A stretch of DNA of 64,000 bases from Rivularia sp. PCC 7116 (GCF_000316665.1 NC_019678.1:6076001-6140000), one strand, 5' to 3'. Shown: positions 36,734 to 46,230, counted from the first letter of the stretch. Translations and numbers: made by a program. Notes: a model not told the origin generated them from the sequence alone.

Positions 36734-38051
36734 GCTACTAACCTCCAAATTTTTATTGTTTTTCAGCCAAAGCATGAATTACTTGTTTGCAATAGTTTTT
36801 CTTCCATCCTTTTCGGACTTACCATAATTAAAACTATTGCGATTGGAAACAATTTAAAGTTTGAACATGTCTCAAAGTTCATAACATTCGAGACAATCAG
36901 CAAAAAAGCAGTTAAAGACAGCGATTTATAAACAAACCTTTTTTCTGATTGCAAGCCCCCACTATGCAAGTGCAGAAAAATTGTTGTTTACCATACAATA
37001 TCGCGCCGAATCTATCGATTAAACCTGTTTTGGCTCAAAAAGAAGCTCTTTGAACTATTAATACACAAATTTTTGTATTTTGACAATTTTTTGGATAAAC
37101 GAATATTTAATAGCAAATATCAAGCTGTATAATAACCTGTAATTAAAAGATTTCTGAATACGTAAATAAATAAAAATTAGCATTACTGTAAATCTAATCA
37201 GGATAAGACTTACAAAAATCATCGTAAGTAGTTAAGTAAAAAACTATAGTATTAATGAAACATAGAGATAACCGAATACTTAGATTCAGCTATATTTCAA
37301 AAAAAATTGATTAATTCTGTTAAATTTGACCATTTTATAAACATTTCAGGCATTGCAAAAAAAATACTTAATAAGAAGTAGTTGCAAAGTAGAGATATAT
37401 TGTTTTACTTAAGATGTTCTTTTTTCTACGTCCCTAATTTTGTAAGCCAGTTTACATTATTCTTTGATTGTTTATGAATTATTAATTTCATAAAATGAAT
37501 TTTAAAACTAGTTATGTAATTACATAGGATGTTCAACTAAATATTGGTATAAAAACTTTTTTATTAAGCACAAAAAATAATTTTTAAAACTACAAATAGC
37601 AAAACAAATATCACTTTCGATAGATTTGTTTTCCTGGTAATTTAGTCATCATTTTTTATTAAGTGTTTTCGGCTACAGCAAAACCGTCAGAAAATTTGTT
37701 GATGGATTTTAATACCCGCGTAATTTTACAACGTGCGGATATTTACCAATCGATAATTGATTCCCTATTCACTCGCACTTAGAGTTTAAAGTTATGACTA
37801 AAAAATTTCGCGCATTTGCGGTTCGTATTCTAATAACACAGCATGGCTTACGCTTAGTGCAAAGATTGTGTAAGCTAAAAATGCGTTTAGTTGCTTCGTT
37901 CACAAATAACATTAGCTACTTGCCGTAAGGGCTAAATTCGGAAGGGAATAAGACATTAATCGATTCAACTTTCGTTCTTTCAACGGATGCCTTCTTAAGT
38001 TTGTGTTGCTCAGATACTAAGATTCTTAGAGCCATCAAGGAAGTAAAGAAG
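36734..38051. other. Intergenic, about 1.3 kb, AT-rich
   Basis: No convincing gene is found. A 44-codon plus frame at 37794-37928 (start MTKKFRAFAVRILITQ) is basic and has no ribosome site. A 68-codon minus frame at 36763-36969 overlaps the excisionase promoter and looks random. So long a spacer inside a compact element may hide an RNA gene, a transfer origin or an arm site; I cannot identify one. Confidence 0.4.
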
Positions 38052-38378
38052 TTAGGAAGCAATTTTTGCCTTATCTACAACGCTTGCCCATCTATCTGCC
38101 AGTCCTCTAAGGATTTCTTCAATGTCGTTATCGCTCGCAGATAGTATTTTGACGCGCCAATCCATTTCTTCTGTACGAATCTTCAACCAAAAACTATCCT
38201 GAAATTCTTTTGGCATACAACCAAGCAAGCTGAAAAATTCTCCTGCTTCTAAATCAAGTTTTCCCGTGCGAAATCGACTGAGACGACTTTGATGAATTCC
38301 AGTCCAACCACTCACCTGTTTGGCTGAATAATCAAAAGCCAACAATAACTGATTAAAAATTTCTCTGTGCTGGCTCAT
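38052..38378 (-). CDS. Cro/CI-type HTH repressor, 108 aa
   Basis: An HTH is visible in SAKQVSGWTGIHQSRLSRFRTGKLDLEAGEFFSLLGCMP (residues about 18-55), the pattern of XRE-family repressors. The C-terminal half is probably a dimerisation region. The gene is divergent from the replication initiator, and the spacer contains two 17-bp operators (38401-38448), one close to this gene's own start. It therefore likely represses both itself and the initiator, controlling replication of the element. A second small repressor with a similar plan is encoded at 59056-59403. Confidence 0.8.
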   Translation of the reverse strand: MSQHREIFNQLLLAFDYSAKQVSGWTGIHQSRLSRFRTGKLDLEAGEFFSLLGCMPKEFQDSFWLKIRTEEMDWRVKILSASDNDIEEILRGLADRWASVVDKAKIAS

Positions 38379-38400
38379 CGCAACATTTCTTTACTTGTTG

Positions 38401-38417
38401 ATTGCTGAATTAGCAAT
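38401..38417. promoter_or_regulatory. Operator 1 (ATTGCT-N5-AGCAAT)
   Basis: ATTGCTGAATTAGCAAT is a perfect 6-5-6 inverted repeat located 23 bases before the repressor start. It shares both arms exactly with operator 2. Confidence 0.7.
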
Positions 38418-38431
38418 ATTATATTTTTGTG

Positions 38432-38448
38432 ATTGCTATTTCAGCAAT
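38432..38448. promoter_or_regulatory. Operator 2 (ATTGCT-N5-AGCAAT)
   Basis: ATTGCTATTTCAGCAAT has identical arms to operator 1. The centres lie 31 bases apart, about three helical turns, so two dimers would bind the same face of the DNA. Confidence 0.7.
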
Positions 38449-38597
38449 GCTTACTTTTCAAGGAAGACGACTCACGCATAAGTGAGGCGGCTTTGAGTAC
38501 CCATATCATAGCACCAACAACCGAGCGTGAGGTGGTGATTTTGAAGCGTCCAATTAATAGACCAATAATCGGCTTGAATGTTTCTTATTTTTAAATT

Positions 38598-39440
38598 ATG
38601 ACCCACAGAAATTGCTGCGTAAACGATAACTCTATCGAAAATAAACATAAAACACCTCTTTTTTATCGACTAACTCACGATGAATGGGTTGAAACTGTGA
38701 AAAACTTGACTGGAGCCGAAATTAAGGTGCTGTACTACTTGCGCTCGCTCGACCCTTTTGGCGATCGCCATCTAGAATACAGCATTACAGAAATGGCTAA
38801 AGAACTAAATATCTCCAAAGGAGCAGCATCAAAAGCAGTTAAGAAATTAGACCACGTTGGTTTGATTGAGGCACAAATATCGAAGGTCAGAATTAAAATA
38901 ACCACTGACCAATACAAAGATACTGAGTTTCCTATAGGAAACAATGTTTCATATAGTGAACCACGGTTTCCTATAGGAAATCCGAGTTTCGTAGAGGAAA
39001 CTGAGGTTTCTTATAGGAAACCACAATTTCCTATAGGAAACGAACAGCAGCTAGAACCTTTACCAGATGGTGATTTGAGAACTCTTCAGACTATTAAGAC
39101 TTATTCAGACTTTATTAAGACTCTCTCAGACTACGACCGAGCGAGTTTTTTGAATTTTTGTCAAGAAAAAACGAAAAGTCTTAGCCAGGAGGTGATTGAC
39201 CTAGAAGCGTGGTTGGCAAGCAAGACTAAAGCTGGAGAAAATCGTTGGGAAGTTCAGTACCGTTTCTATAAAGCTTCTCGAAGTTCCAGACATCAAGAAG
39301 AACTTTCTCGAATACAAGCAAGAGAGCAAGTAGAAAAATGGAAACACGAATTAGAAGAACAAACCGTTGCAGCGACTGTTGCTTGTAAAGAGTCGTTGTT
39401 GAAAGAGAACGATTGCCACCAAAAAAATGGCTCTTCCTGA
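38598..39440 (+). CDS. Winged-helix replication initiator-like protein (phage O/Rep-like)
   Basis: Residues about 20-110 form a winged helix (LTGAEIKVLYYLRSLDPFGDRHLEYSITEMAKELNISKGAASKAVKKLDHVGLIEAQ), the type found in plasmid Rep and phage O-like initiators. The middle encodes FPIGN three times because the DNA there is an array of six palindromes (38927-39041). The C-terminal half is helical and charged, possibly a helicase contact. The DnaB helicase gene follows after 41 bases. A MarR-like regulator is the alternative, but the internal iterons and the DnaB neighbour favour an initiator that binds within its own gene. Confidence 0.75.
   Translation: MTHRNCCVNDNSIENKHKTPLFYRLTHDEWVETVKNLTGAEIKVLYYLRSLDPFGDRHLEYSITEMAKELNISKGAASKAVKKLDHVGLIEAQISKVRIKITTDQYKDTEFPIGNNVSYSEPRFPIGNPSFVEETEVSYRKPQFPIGNEQQLEPLPDGDLRTLQTIKTYSDFIKTLSDYDRASFLNFCQEKTKSLSQEVIDLEAWLASKTKAGENRWEVQYRFYKASRSSRHQEELSRIQAREQVEKWKHELEEQTVAATVACKESLLKENDCHQKNGSS
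38927..39041. repeat. Six palindromic iterons inside the initiator gene (putative origin)
   Basis: Six 16-bp sites related to GTTTCCTATAGGAAAC start at 38927, 38946, 38966, 38986, 39006 and 39026. The first is a perfect palindrome, and the others vary by one to four bases. The period is 20 bases (19 once), which is not a multiple of three, so the reading frame rotates through them. The DNA, not the peptide, is therefore what is repeated. Two helical turns per step would place all bound proteins on one face. This is how initiator-binding iterons look. Confidence 0.85.
39085..39132. repeat. Direct repeats TCAGACT/TTAAGACT next to iterons
   Basis: TTCAGACTATTAAGACT (39085-39101) is followed by TTCAGACTTTATTAAGACT (39104-39122) and a third partial TCAGACT (39126-39132). 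The AT-rich duplication begins 44 bases after the iteron array and may be the unwinding region of the proposed origin. Confidence 0.5.
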
Positions 39441-39481
39441 AATCGTGAAAATTGAACCATAATTCCCAAAAGGATAAATAC

Positions 39482-40828
39482 ATGATTCATCAGATGCCCC
39501 CTGCAAATATAGAAGTTGAAGAAGCGGTACTCGGCGGAATACTTCTAGATCCCCAAGCCATTGTTAGAGTACGCTCTAACTTAATTCCAGAAGCTTTTTA
39601 TATCAAAGGTCATTCCGATATTTATAGTGCTGCACTGCAACTTGATAATCAAGGTAAACCAACAGATTTACTAACTATTATCAGTTGGCTTAACGACCAC
39701 GATTTACTTAAAAACATAGGTGGTAGGAATAAATTAGCAACACTTGTAGACCGCACTGTATCAGCCGTAAATATTGATTTTCTTGCCGATTTAATTATGG
39801 AAAAGTACAGAAGGAGGCAATTGATAAGAGCGGGTAACGAAATCGTTCAACTCGGCTACCAGACAGAAATTGAACTACCACAGATATTAAATAGCTCCGA
39901 ACAGAAAATCTTTCAAATTTCCAATCAAATAACTTGCTCAAATACCGAACACAACAGCACAATAGCCTTTGCTGCTTACAAAGAAATAGAAAATGTCAAT
40001 CCTATTTATTCCACAGGATTTGAGCAATTGGATAAGTTGATAGTGGGATTTGAACCTGGTACTTTAACTTTGGTTGCAGGCAGACCATCAATGGGTAAAA
40101 GCGCTATCTCTTTAAATCTCGCATTAAGGATGATATTAGATCATTCTCTCCCAGTGATAGTTTTTTCATTGGAAATGACTAAAGAGCAGTTGGAATATCG
40201 TTTGTGGAGTTTAATCAGCATTGCTTCCGATTATAAAAATTGTGACCTTGTTCCGATACCGAGCGACCGCATCCGCAGACACCGAGCTTTGAGTGAAACC
40301 TTGGCTGATTGGGAATTAAGCAATATAAATAAAATTGTCAATATTGCATCAACTTTACCGCTCTACATTAGTGACAGTAGGGGGATTAAAGTTTCAGATA
40401 TTGCTCACGAATGTCGTCAAATCAAGACCAAGAAAGGAAAAATAGGGTTAGTTGTAATTGATTACCTACAGATGATGGCTGAAGATTCTAGTGCCAATCG
40501 CAGTTATGAATTGGGAGGAGTAGTAAGGGAAATTTATAAAATGGCAGGCGATTTAGATGTTCCCATATTGGCACTTTCCCAAATTAATCGGGCTGTCGAA
40601 AGTAGACCAGTTAAACGTCCAACAATGAGTGACCTCAGCCAATCGGGGATTTTAGAGATGGTTGCCGATAACATTATCCTCGCATATAGGGACGAGTACT
40701 ATAACCCGAATACTTCAGACCAAAAAATTTTAGAACTGATTGTGGCTAAAGCAAGACATGGAGAAACTGGAACAGCCACTGTTCTATTTGACAAATCTTA
40801 TGGAGCTATTGCGTCTTTAATGGAATGA
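39482..40828 (+). CDS. dnaB: Replicative DNA helicase DnaB
   Basis: The product has an N-terminal DnaB collar domain (IEVEEAVLGGILLDPQAI), a linker helix, and a RecA-like C-terminal domain. The motor has Walker A LVAGRPSMGKSAISLNLAL, Walker B VVIDYLQMM, SQINRAVESR and a DnaB-type motif 4 (SGILEMVADNIILAYRDEYY). It is full length at 448 residues from the ATG at 39482, which has AAGGA eight bases upstream; a TTG at 39452 is less likely. Its position directly after the initiator suggests the element brings its own helicase rather than borrowing the host DnaB. Compared with host enzymes the C-terminus is short and it has no intein. Confidence 0.93.
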   Translation: MIHQMPPANIEVEEAVLGGILLDPQAIVRVRSNLIPEAFYIKGHSDIYSAALQLDNQGKPTDLLTIISWLNDHDLLKNIGGRNKLATLVDRTVSAVNIDFLADLIMEKYRRRQLIRAGNEIVQLGYQTEIELPQILNSSEQKIFQISNQITCSNTEHNSTIAFAAYKEIENVNPIYSTGFEQLDKLIVGFEPGTLTLVAGRPSMGKSAISLNLALRMILDHSLPVIVFSLEMTKEQLEYRLWSLISIASDYKNCDLVPIPSDRIRRHRALSETLADWELSNINKIVNIASTLPLYISDSRGIKVSDIAHECRQIKTKKGKIGLVVIDYLQMMAEDSSANRSYELGGVVREIYKMAGDLDVPILALSQINRAVESRPVKRPTMSDLSQSGILEMVADNIILAYRDEYYNPNTSDQKILELIVAKARHGETGTATVLFDKSYGAIASLME

Positions 40829-40883
40829 AATTTACGACAACAATCTTCACTTAAAAAAAATAGAACTCGTGAGCGGGATAATT

Positions 40884-42044
40884 ATGAGTATAAATTCAGC
40901 TTCAATAATTTGTGACGAACAACAGAATCTACAAGCAAAGACTGTTGAAGAAAACGAAGAAAGAGTTACACCATCAATATCACCCTCATTCAACGTAGAA
41001 CTTCAAATTGACTCTGAATTTAAAAATCTGATTCCTCCACTTTCTGTTGAAGAGAAAACACAATTGGAAGTAAATTTAAAAGAATTTGGCTGTATTGACC
41101 CTTTGGTAGTGTGGAAAGGAAAGTCTATTATCTTAGATGGTCATAACCGCTATGAAATTTGTACTAAAAATCAAATTTCATACAAAATTGTAGAAATTGA
41201 CATGCCATCTAGAGATGATGCTATTTGCTGGATTGTTAATAATCAATTAGGACGACGCAATACTACACCAGAAGTTGCTAGTTACCTCAGAGGCAAGCGC
41301 TATCTGCATTTGAAGGGTAATCGTGAGAATAATTTAAAACAGAATTCCCCGAAGTGCAAGTTTTGCACTTCGGAAGAAGAATTAGAAGATGCTATCTCGA
41401 TGGACAAAGCTAAATCTTTAGCTGCTGAATATAAAGTTAGTCCCAGAACAATCAAGAACGATGCGAAATTAAGCCAAGCACTAGACACTTTAGCTGATGC
41501 TTTGGGAGAAAAAGTTAAGCACTCAATTTTATCTCGTAGCCCAAAGATGACGAAAGAAGATATTTTATCCCTAGCTCAGGTAGCCCATACTCAAGGAAGT
41601 ACTTTTGCTCAACAGATATTTGAGAATAAACGAGGAAACACAAGTATTGTTCAACAAATTAAGGATAAGCAGCGCGTTCCTAACCCCAGAATTGTAGGTG
41701 AAATCTGCCAAATTATTTCTAAGGGCGACCCAGATTTAAAGCAATATTCTCGATGTTGGTGCATAATTAATGCGGTGAACCTTCACAGTTGTGCTATTAA
41801 AACATGGAAAATGGACTTCCCCACAGTTAAACCTGAAAACTTAGAACCAACATATACTGTATCTGAAGAAATCGCTGCTCAAAATTGTCAACGCATTCAG
41901 CGATTAGCAGATATAGTTTGTAAGGACGGAGAAACTACCCATATAGCCGTACTTGAAGCGCTTTCAAGAATGCATGACCCCGCTAGTCTTACATCTAAAC
42001 AGGAACGAATACTGTCTTTTTTGGAAACTGAATACGATTTATAA
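40884..42044 (+). CDS. ParB/Srx-domain DNA-binding protein
   Basis: The N-terminal ParB-like nuclease domain is IDSEFKNLIPPLSVEEKTQLEVNLKEFGCIDPLVVWKGKSIILDGHNRYEICTKNQ, with the DGHNR signature. An HTH region follows near residue 180 (SLAAEYKVSPRTIKNDAKL). The C-terminal third is unassigned. In plasmids such proteins partition DNA or regulate; here no parA is visible nearby, so it may be a regulator or a stand-alone partition factor. The ATG at 40884 is chosen over a GTG at 40869. A terminator hairpin follows at 42097-42129. Confidence 0.82.
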   Translation: MSINSASIICDEQQNLQAKTVEENEERVTPSISPSFNVELQIDSEFKNLIPPLSVEEKTQLEVNLKEFGCIDPLVVWKGKSIILDGHNRYEICTKNQISYKIVEIDMPSRDDAICWIVNNQLGRRNTTPEVASYLRGKRYLHLKGNRENNLKQNSPKCKFCTSEEELEDAISMDKAKSLAAEYKVSPRTIKNDAKLSQALDTLADALGEKVKHSILSRSPKMTKEDILSLAQVAHTQGSTFAQQIFENKRGNTSIVQQIKDKQRVPNPRIVGEICQIISKGDPDLKQYSRCWCIINAVNLHSCAIKTWKMDFPTVKPENLEPTYTVSEEIAAQNCQRIQRLADIVCKDGETTHIAVLEALSRMHDPASLTSKQERILSFLETEYDL

Positions 42045-42483
42045 AATTGCGCCTGTAACTATTTGAAATTACAGAAAATATTGACTATTTTACTTTTAGC
42101 CCAAGCATGATAAGCTAAGGGCTATTTTTAATAAAAAAAATTATTAATGTTTCGCAGTTTAAGTAAACATTAATAGTTGTAATGAACAGCATAGTAAATA
42201 TAATTTGTAATATTTAAGTAGAGTACTTAGATTGTTAGTAGCGATTTTAAAATTAAATCTATGTATTTTTACATTAATATTGAAATTACAATTAATATTT
42301 TGATACTTAAAATTTCAATAACAGCGTATTAATACACAATAAAATATTATATAAATGTAATATTTATAGTCATATTAAATAATATTCAATCGTAGAAAAA
42401 TATGATTTTTATTTACCTCGATTGGATGATTAATTTTGAAGTTGAAACAAGTTATCAAAGAGAGAGAAAACGATTGGATTTGA
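42045..42483. other. Intergenic, 439 bases, upstream of T4SS operon
   Basis: After the ParB terminator this region is very AT-rich and holds the probable promoter of the secretion operon. No gene is seen. A transfer origin could lie here, but I cannot recognise one. Confidence 0.4.
42097..42130 (+). terminator. Terminator after ParB-domain gene
   Basis: TAGCCC (42097-42102) pairs with GGGCTA (42119-42124) and is followed by TTTTTAAT. The stem is short, with a 16-base loop. Confidence 0.5.
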
Positions 42484-43071
42484 ATGTTAATGTCTTTAAG
42501 AACATCCCGTGATTCGATATCCCCAAGACTCTACGCCCCCTTTTATTCAATATCTAATTTTTCTTTATGGATTACTGCACTTGCAATCACAGTATTCAAT
42601 GCAATTGTCAATCCAAATCTAGCAAGCTTTACAACAGTTATCTTGGGTATTTTTGCAACAGTTGCAATAGCTTGGAGACATAAATTTAATAGTCTGTTTA
42701 CTTTTTTAGAAAAGCTTTCTGGGTACTATCGATTATCCACACCTATATTTATAATGTGTGGTACTTTTTTTCTGCTAAACGCACTATCAACACCAGCACA
42801 AGCACAGTTTTTTCAAAACGCAGAAACCTGGATGACTGGACAATTTACAGGTGCGGGAGAAGCTATTCCATTAGTATTTAACGTGTTGCGAGGTTTGTTT
42901 TTAATTTACTTAGGAATCTCTTTAGTAAAGGTAATTCAGGCCTCCAGGCAGGACGAAGATTGGCAAAATTTAGCCCGTACACCAATGATTATTTTAATTG
43001 CGGTGACAGTGGGCGATATTTTGGCGAATTTGATTATTGGTGGTGGAGGTGGTGCAGCACCAGGAGGATAA
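42484..43071 (+). CDS. VirB2/TrbC-like major pilin candidate
   Basis: The 195-residue protein starts with a hydrophobic region, and an AQA site (TPAQAQFF near residue 108) follows a membrane segment. The likely mature part of about 85 residues has two helices (NVLRGLFLIYLGISLVKVI and TPMIILIAVTVGDILANLII) around a short cytoplasmic loop. This is the plan of VirB2/TrbC pilins, which are made as precursors with long leaders. It is the first gene of the secretion operon, as pilin genes often are. Sequence similarity alone is weak; position before VirB3-like and VirB4 genes supports it. Confidence 0.6.
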   Translation: MLMSLRTSRDSISPRLYAPFYSISNFSLWITALAITVFNAIVNPNLASFTTVILGIFATVAIAWRHKFNSLFTFLEKLSGYYRLSTPIFIMCGTFFLLNALSTPAQAQFFQNAETWMTGQFTGAGEAIPLVFNVLRGLFLIYLGISLVKVIQASRQDEDWQNLARTPMIILIAVTVGDILANLIIGGGGGAAPGG

Positions 43072-43151
43072 ATTTAATTCGTAATTCGTAATATCACCCT
43101 CCGGGTGACGCAAGCTACGTAATTCGTAATTAACCAGCACAATTAAAAAAT

Positions 43152-43490
43152 ATGGAATCAGAAAAATCAAAGTATCGTAAGGTTAATGCGACTTTAGGTA
43201 AACAACCATCAATAGGACCTTTCCCCGCTGACCAGTTAGTTCCTTGGGCTATTATTTGTGGAAGTTCCTATTACCTTGTTCACGGTTTATTGCGATTGAA
43301 TTGGGTTTGGACAATTTCAATTGCAGCTTGGGGAATTTCTACTTGGTGGGTAATGACAGCTAATGGTGCTTGGAGAATTTTATCGAAATTTGTTTCAACT
43401 CCTAACTGGACTAGGGTTGGTACACGCTATGAGCAGCTTGTAAACACAAAAACTGAAAAAGTTGATTCAAAGAGAACACATAAAAAATGA
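43152..43490 (+). CDS. VirB3/TrbD-like small membrane protein
   Basis: The 112-residue protein has two closely spaced membrane helices (LVPWAIICGSSYYLVHGLL and WVWTISIAAWGISTWWVM) and a basic C-terminus. VirB3 proteins have this size and topology, sit in the inner membrane and work with VirB4. Its last four bases overlap the VirB4 start (ATGA), so translation of the two is coupled. Assignment rests on topology and gene order. Confidence 0.6.
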   Translation: MESEKSKYRKVNATLGKQPSIGPFPADQLVPWAIICGSSYYLVHGLLRLNWVWTISIAAWGISTWWVMTANGAWRILSKFVSTPNWTRVGTRYEQLVNTKTEKVDSKRTHKK

Positions 43491-46213
43491 GCGTTCAATC
43501 AAAGATTGGTAAAAAATTAGTTGATAATGGTGCGGACAAAATTCGTTTAACACCATTAGAAGATGCTTTATCCTTAGTATCAATGCTACAGATAAATCTT
43601 CAAGGACGCTCTGTTGGTGCCTATGTTCTGAGGAAGGGTACTAACAATTTTATGATTCACTTCAGTTTCGAGTGCGCGGGTATTCATTCAACATTAAGGA
43701 CAGAGCAAATCTCACCAGTATTCAACGCTATCGAATCAGGGTTGAAAGATTTACCACCAGGGGAACGTCTAACAATTCATTTAAGTTCTTTTACCGACGA
43801 TAAATATAGACAGCAACAATTACAAAACCTAAGTCAAAACGCTCCCAGTCTAGAATTACAATACCTCTTAATGGGCGAACGCTCTCGCGTCCAACAATTA
43901 ACACAAAAGGGCATCCGTAAACCCAAAACCCTGCGTTTGTATTGCACCTACACAATCGAACAAGATACCAATGGTGCAACCGATGCAATAGAAAAAGGAC
44001 TTTCCAAATTAGAACGTTTATGGAAATCATTCACCGGCGAAATTAACGAGTTACAATTTGTTCGTATTGAGCGATTACTGTATTCTTCTTTTACCGATGG
44101 TTTCCAACTTTGGGAACAGTTGCTTTCTAATAAAATGGGTTTGAATATTCGTACCTTGGGTGCAGAAGAACTTTGGAAAATTCTATGGCAGCGCTTTAAC
44201 GACACTCCACCACGACCAATTCCCCAACTTTTAGTTCTTGACGAAGACGGATTACATGAAGAAATTTATTCAGATATTGCCCCCAAATCTCTTCTGATGG
44301 AATCCGATTCTTCTGTCCCCATAGCAGATAAACGTTGGGTACATCTAAAAGATAAGTATATAGGAGCGCTTACCTTTGTAGAAAAACCCGGTGGCTGGAC
44401 TGATAAAGAAAGGCAAATGCAGTATCTATGGGAGGTGTTATCAAAAGAAAGAATTTACGATACAGAAATCTATTGTCAATTGATGCGTGCGAATGAAACA
44501 CTTGTAAAAACCAATATGCAGCGTCTGACAAAACAATCGAATACAAGTGCTGCTATCGCTCAACAGAAAAATTCGGTAGACGTAAAATCTTTACTCAACA
44601 TCAAAAAATCAATCGACGCGCAGTCAGAACTATATGAAGGAGCAGTTCCTATTCATACTGCGGTAGTATTTTTGGTTTACCGGGATACCCGCGAACAACT
44701 AGATGAAGCTTGTCGTTACTTACAATCAAGCTTTCTTCGTCCTGCATGGGTGGTGAGAGAAACTGAATATCCCTGGCGGATTTGGCTACAAACTTTGCCT
44801 ATCACCTGGGAACGGTTGATGACAGTTCCCTTTAATCGAAGACTGGTTTACTTGAGTGGGGAAGTACCGGGACTTTTACCTTTAGTCAGAACAAGGAAAG
44901 GTGATGGTGATGGTTTTGAATTAATTGCTTCTGCTGGGGGAACACCAGTATTTCTGAATCTATACACTCAACATAAAAACTTGGGATTATTTGCGACTAC
45001 TCGTGCCGGAAAGAGCGTACTGGCATCGGGTATTATCACTCAAGCTTTAGCTCATGGAATGCCCGTAGTAGCAATGGACTATCCGAAACCTGATGGAACG
45101 AGTACCTTTACTGACTACACCAAATTTATGGGTGACGACGGTGCTTACTTCGACATAGGTAAAGAATCCAGTAATTTATTTGAATTACCCAACTTACGTT
45201 CCCTTCCACCCAAGTTACAGCAAGAGAGGTTTTCCGATTACAAAGATTTCCTTGCAACTGCTTTACTAACAATGATTGTGGGTAGTCGTCGGGGTTCTAG
45301 TAGTGCAGAGTCGCAAACATTAACCGATACGGTGCGTTCTATCCTAGCGTTAGCATTGAAAGCTTTTTTTGAAGATGATTTGATACGTGATAGATATGCT
45401 GCTGCATACGTTAATGGCTTTGGCTCTCCTGAATGGTCTACAATGCCTACCCTACATGACTTTTTAAGTTATTGCTCTCATGAGCGGCTGCGATTAGATT
45501 CGATGAGTGGTGACACCAAAGCTGCATTAGAGACGATTTTACTACGTTTGCGGTTTTGGCTTTCATCAAGAGTCGGACAATCCTTAGCTCAACCTTCTAC
45601 CTTTCGTAGCGATGCGCGATTGCTAATTTTTGCATTGCGTAATTTATCAAACGATGACGATGCTGCAATTTTAAGCTTGAGTGCTTACAGCGCTGCATTA
45701 CGGCGAGCATTATCAGAAAAAGCAAGCGTATTTTTCATTGATGAAAGTCCCATCTTGTTTGAATATGACTCAATTGCGGCACTGGTTGGAAGACTATGTG
45801 CCAACGGAGCAAAAGCAGGAATAAGAGTAATATTATCAGCCCAAGACCCGGAAAGTATTGCTCAATCTCCATCGGGAGCTAAGATATTTCAGAATTTAAC
45901 TACTCGTTTAATTGGACGTATTCAACCCAATGCTGTTGATAGTTTCACTTCAATTTTGAAGTATCCGCAATCGATAATTGCTTGTAATGCAACAGAAAGT
46001 TTTTTTCCTAAGAAGGAAGGATTTTATTCTCAATGGTTATTAGATGATAACGGCATTTTTACAGGCACTCGTTATTATCCACCATTTAATTTACTAGCAA
46101 TAGTAGCTAATAATCCCATAGAGCAGGAGTACAGAACTGCTGCGATGTCGAAATATCCAGATAAATTTGTAGCTGTCACAGAATTTTCCAAACAATTGTT
46201 AACAGCCCTATAA
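43487..46213 (+). CDS. VirB4/TraC-family conjugative ATPase
   Basis: The 908-residue ATPase has an N-terminal TraC/VirB4-type domain and a C-terminal RecA-like motor. Walker A is FATTRAGKSVLA (Lys509), a variant that lacks the first Gly of GxxGxGKS, as VirB4 proteins often do. Walker B is SVFFIDESPILF (Asp752, Glu753), and a later VILSAQDPES motif is typical. It energises pilus assembly at the inner membrane. Its start overlaps the VirB3-like gene by four bases. Confidence 0.9.
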   Translation: MSVQSKIGKKLVDNGADKIRLTPLEDALSLVSMLQINLQGRSVGAYVLRKGTNNFMIHFSFECAGIHSTLRTEQISPVFNAIESGLKDLPPGERLTIHLSSFTDDKYRQQQLQNLSQNAPSLELQYLLMGERSRVQQLTQKGIRKPKTLRLYCTYTIEQDTNGATDAIEKGLSKLERLWKSFTGEINELQFVRIERLLYSSFTDGFQLWEQLLSNKMGLNIRTLGAEELWKILWQRFNDTPPRPIPQLLVLDEDGLHEEIYSDIAPKSLLMESDSSVPIADKRWVHLKDKYIGALTFVEKPGGWTDKERQMQYLWEVLSKERIYDTEIYCQLMRANETLVKTNMQRLTKQSNTSAAIAQQKNSVDVKSLLNIKKSIDAQSELYEGAVPIHTAVVFLVYRDTREQLDEACRYLQSSFLRPAWVVRETEYPWRIWLQTLPITWERLMTVPFNRRLVYLSGEVPGLLPLVRTRKGDGDGFELIASAGGTPVFLNLYTQHKNLGLFATTRAGKSVLASGIITQALAHGMPVVAMDYPKPDGTSTFTDYTKFMGDDGAYFDIGKESSNLFELPNLRSLPPKLQQERFSDYKDFLATALLTMIVGSRRGSSSAESQTLTDTVRSILALALKAFFEDDLIRDRYAAAYVNGFGSPEWSTMPTLHDFLSYCSHERLRLDSMSGDTKAALETILLRLRFWLSSRVGQSLAQPSTFRSDARLLIFALRNLSNDDDAAILSLSAYSAALRRALSEKASVFFIDESPILFEYDSIAALVGRLCANGAKAGIRVILSAQDPESIAQSPSGAKIFQNLTTRLIGRIQPNAVDSFTSILKYPQSIIACNATESFFPKKEGFYSQWLLDDNGIFTGTRYYPPFNLLAIVANNPIEQEYRTAAMSKYPDKFVAVTEFSKQLLTAL

Positions 46214-46230
46214 ATCTACAAAGGTTAATT

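Noticed and set aside
37794-37928. 44-codon open frame in the large element spacer
   Set aside because: Basic and weakly hydrophobic but without a ribosome site or recognisable similarity; treated as chance.
44341-44700. Frameshift suspicion in the VirB4 gene
   Set aside because: The frame is open and similar to the family throughout; no break is needed.
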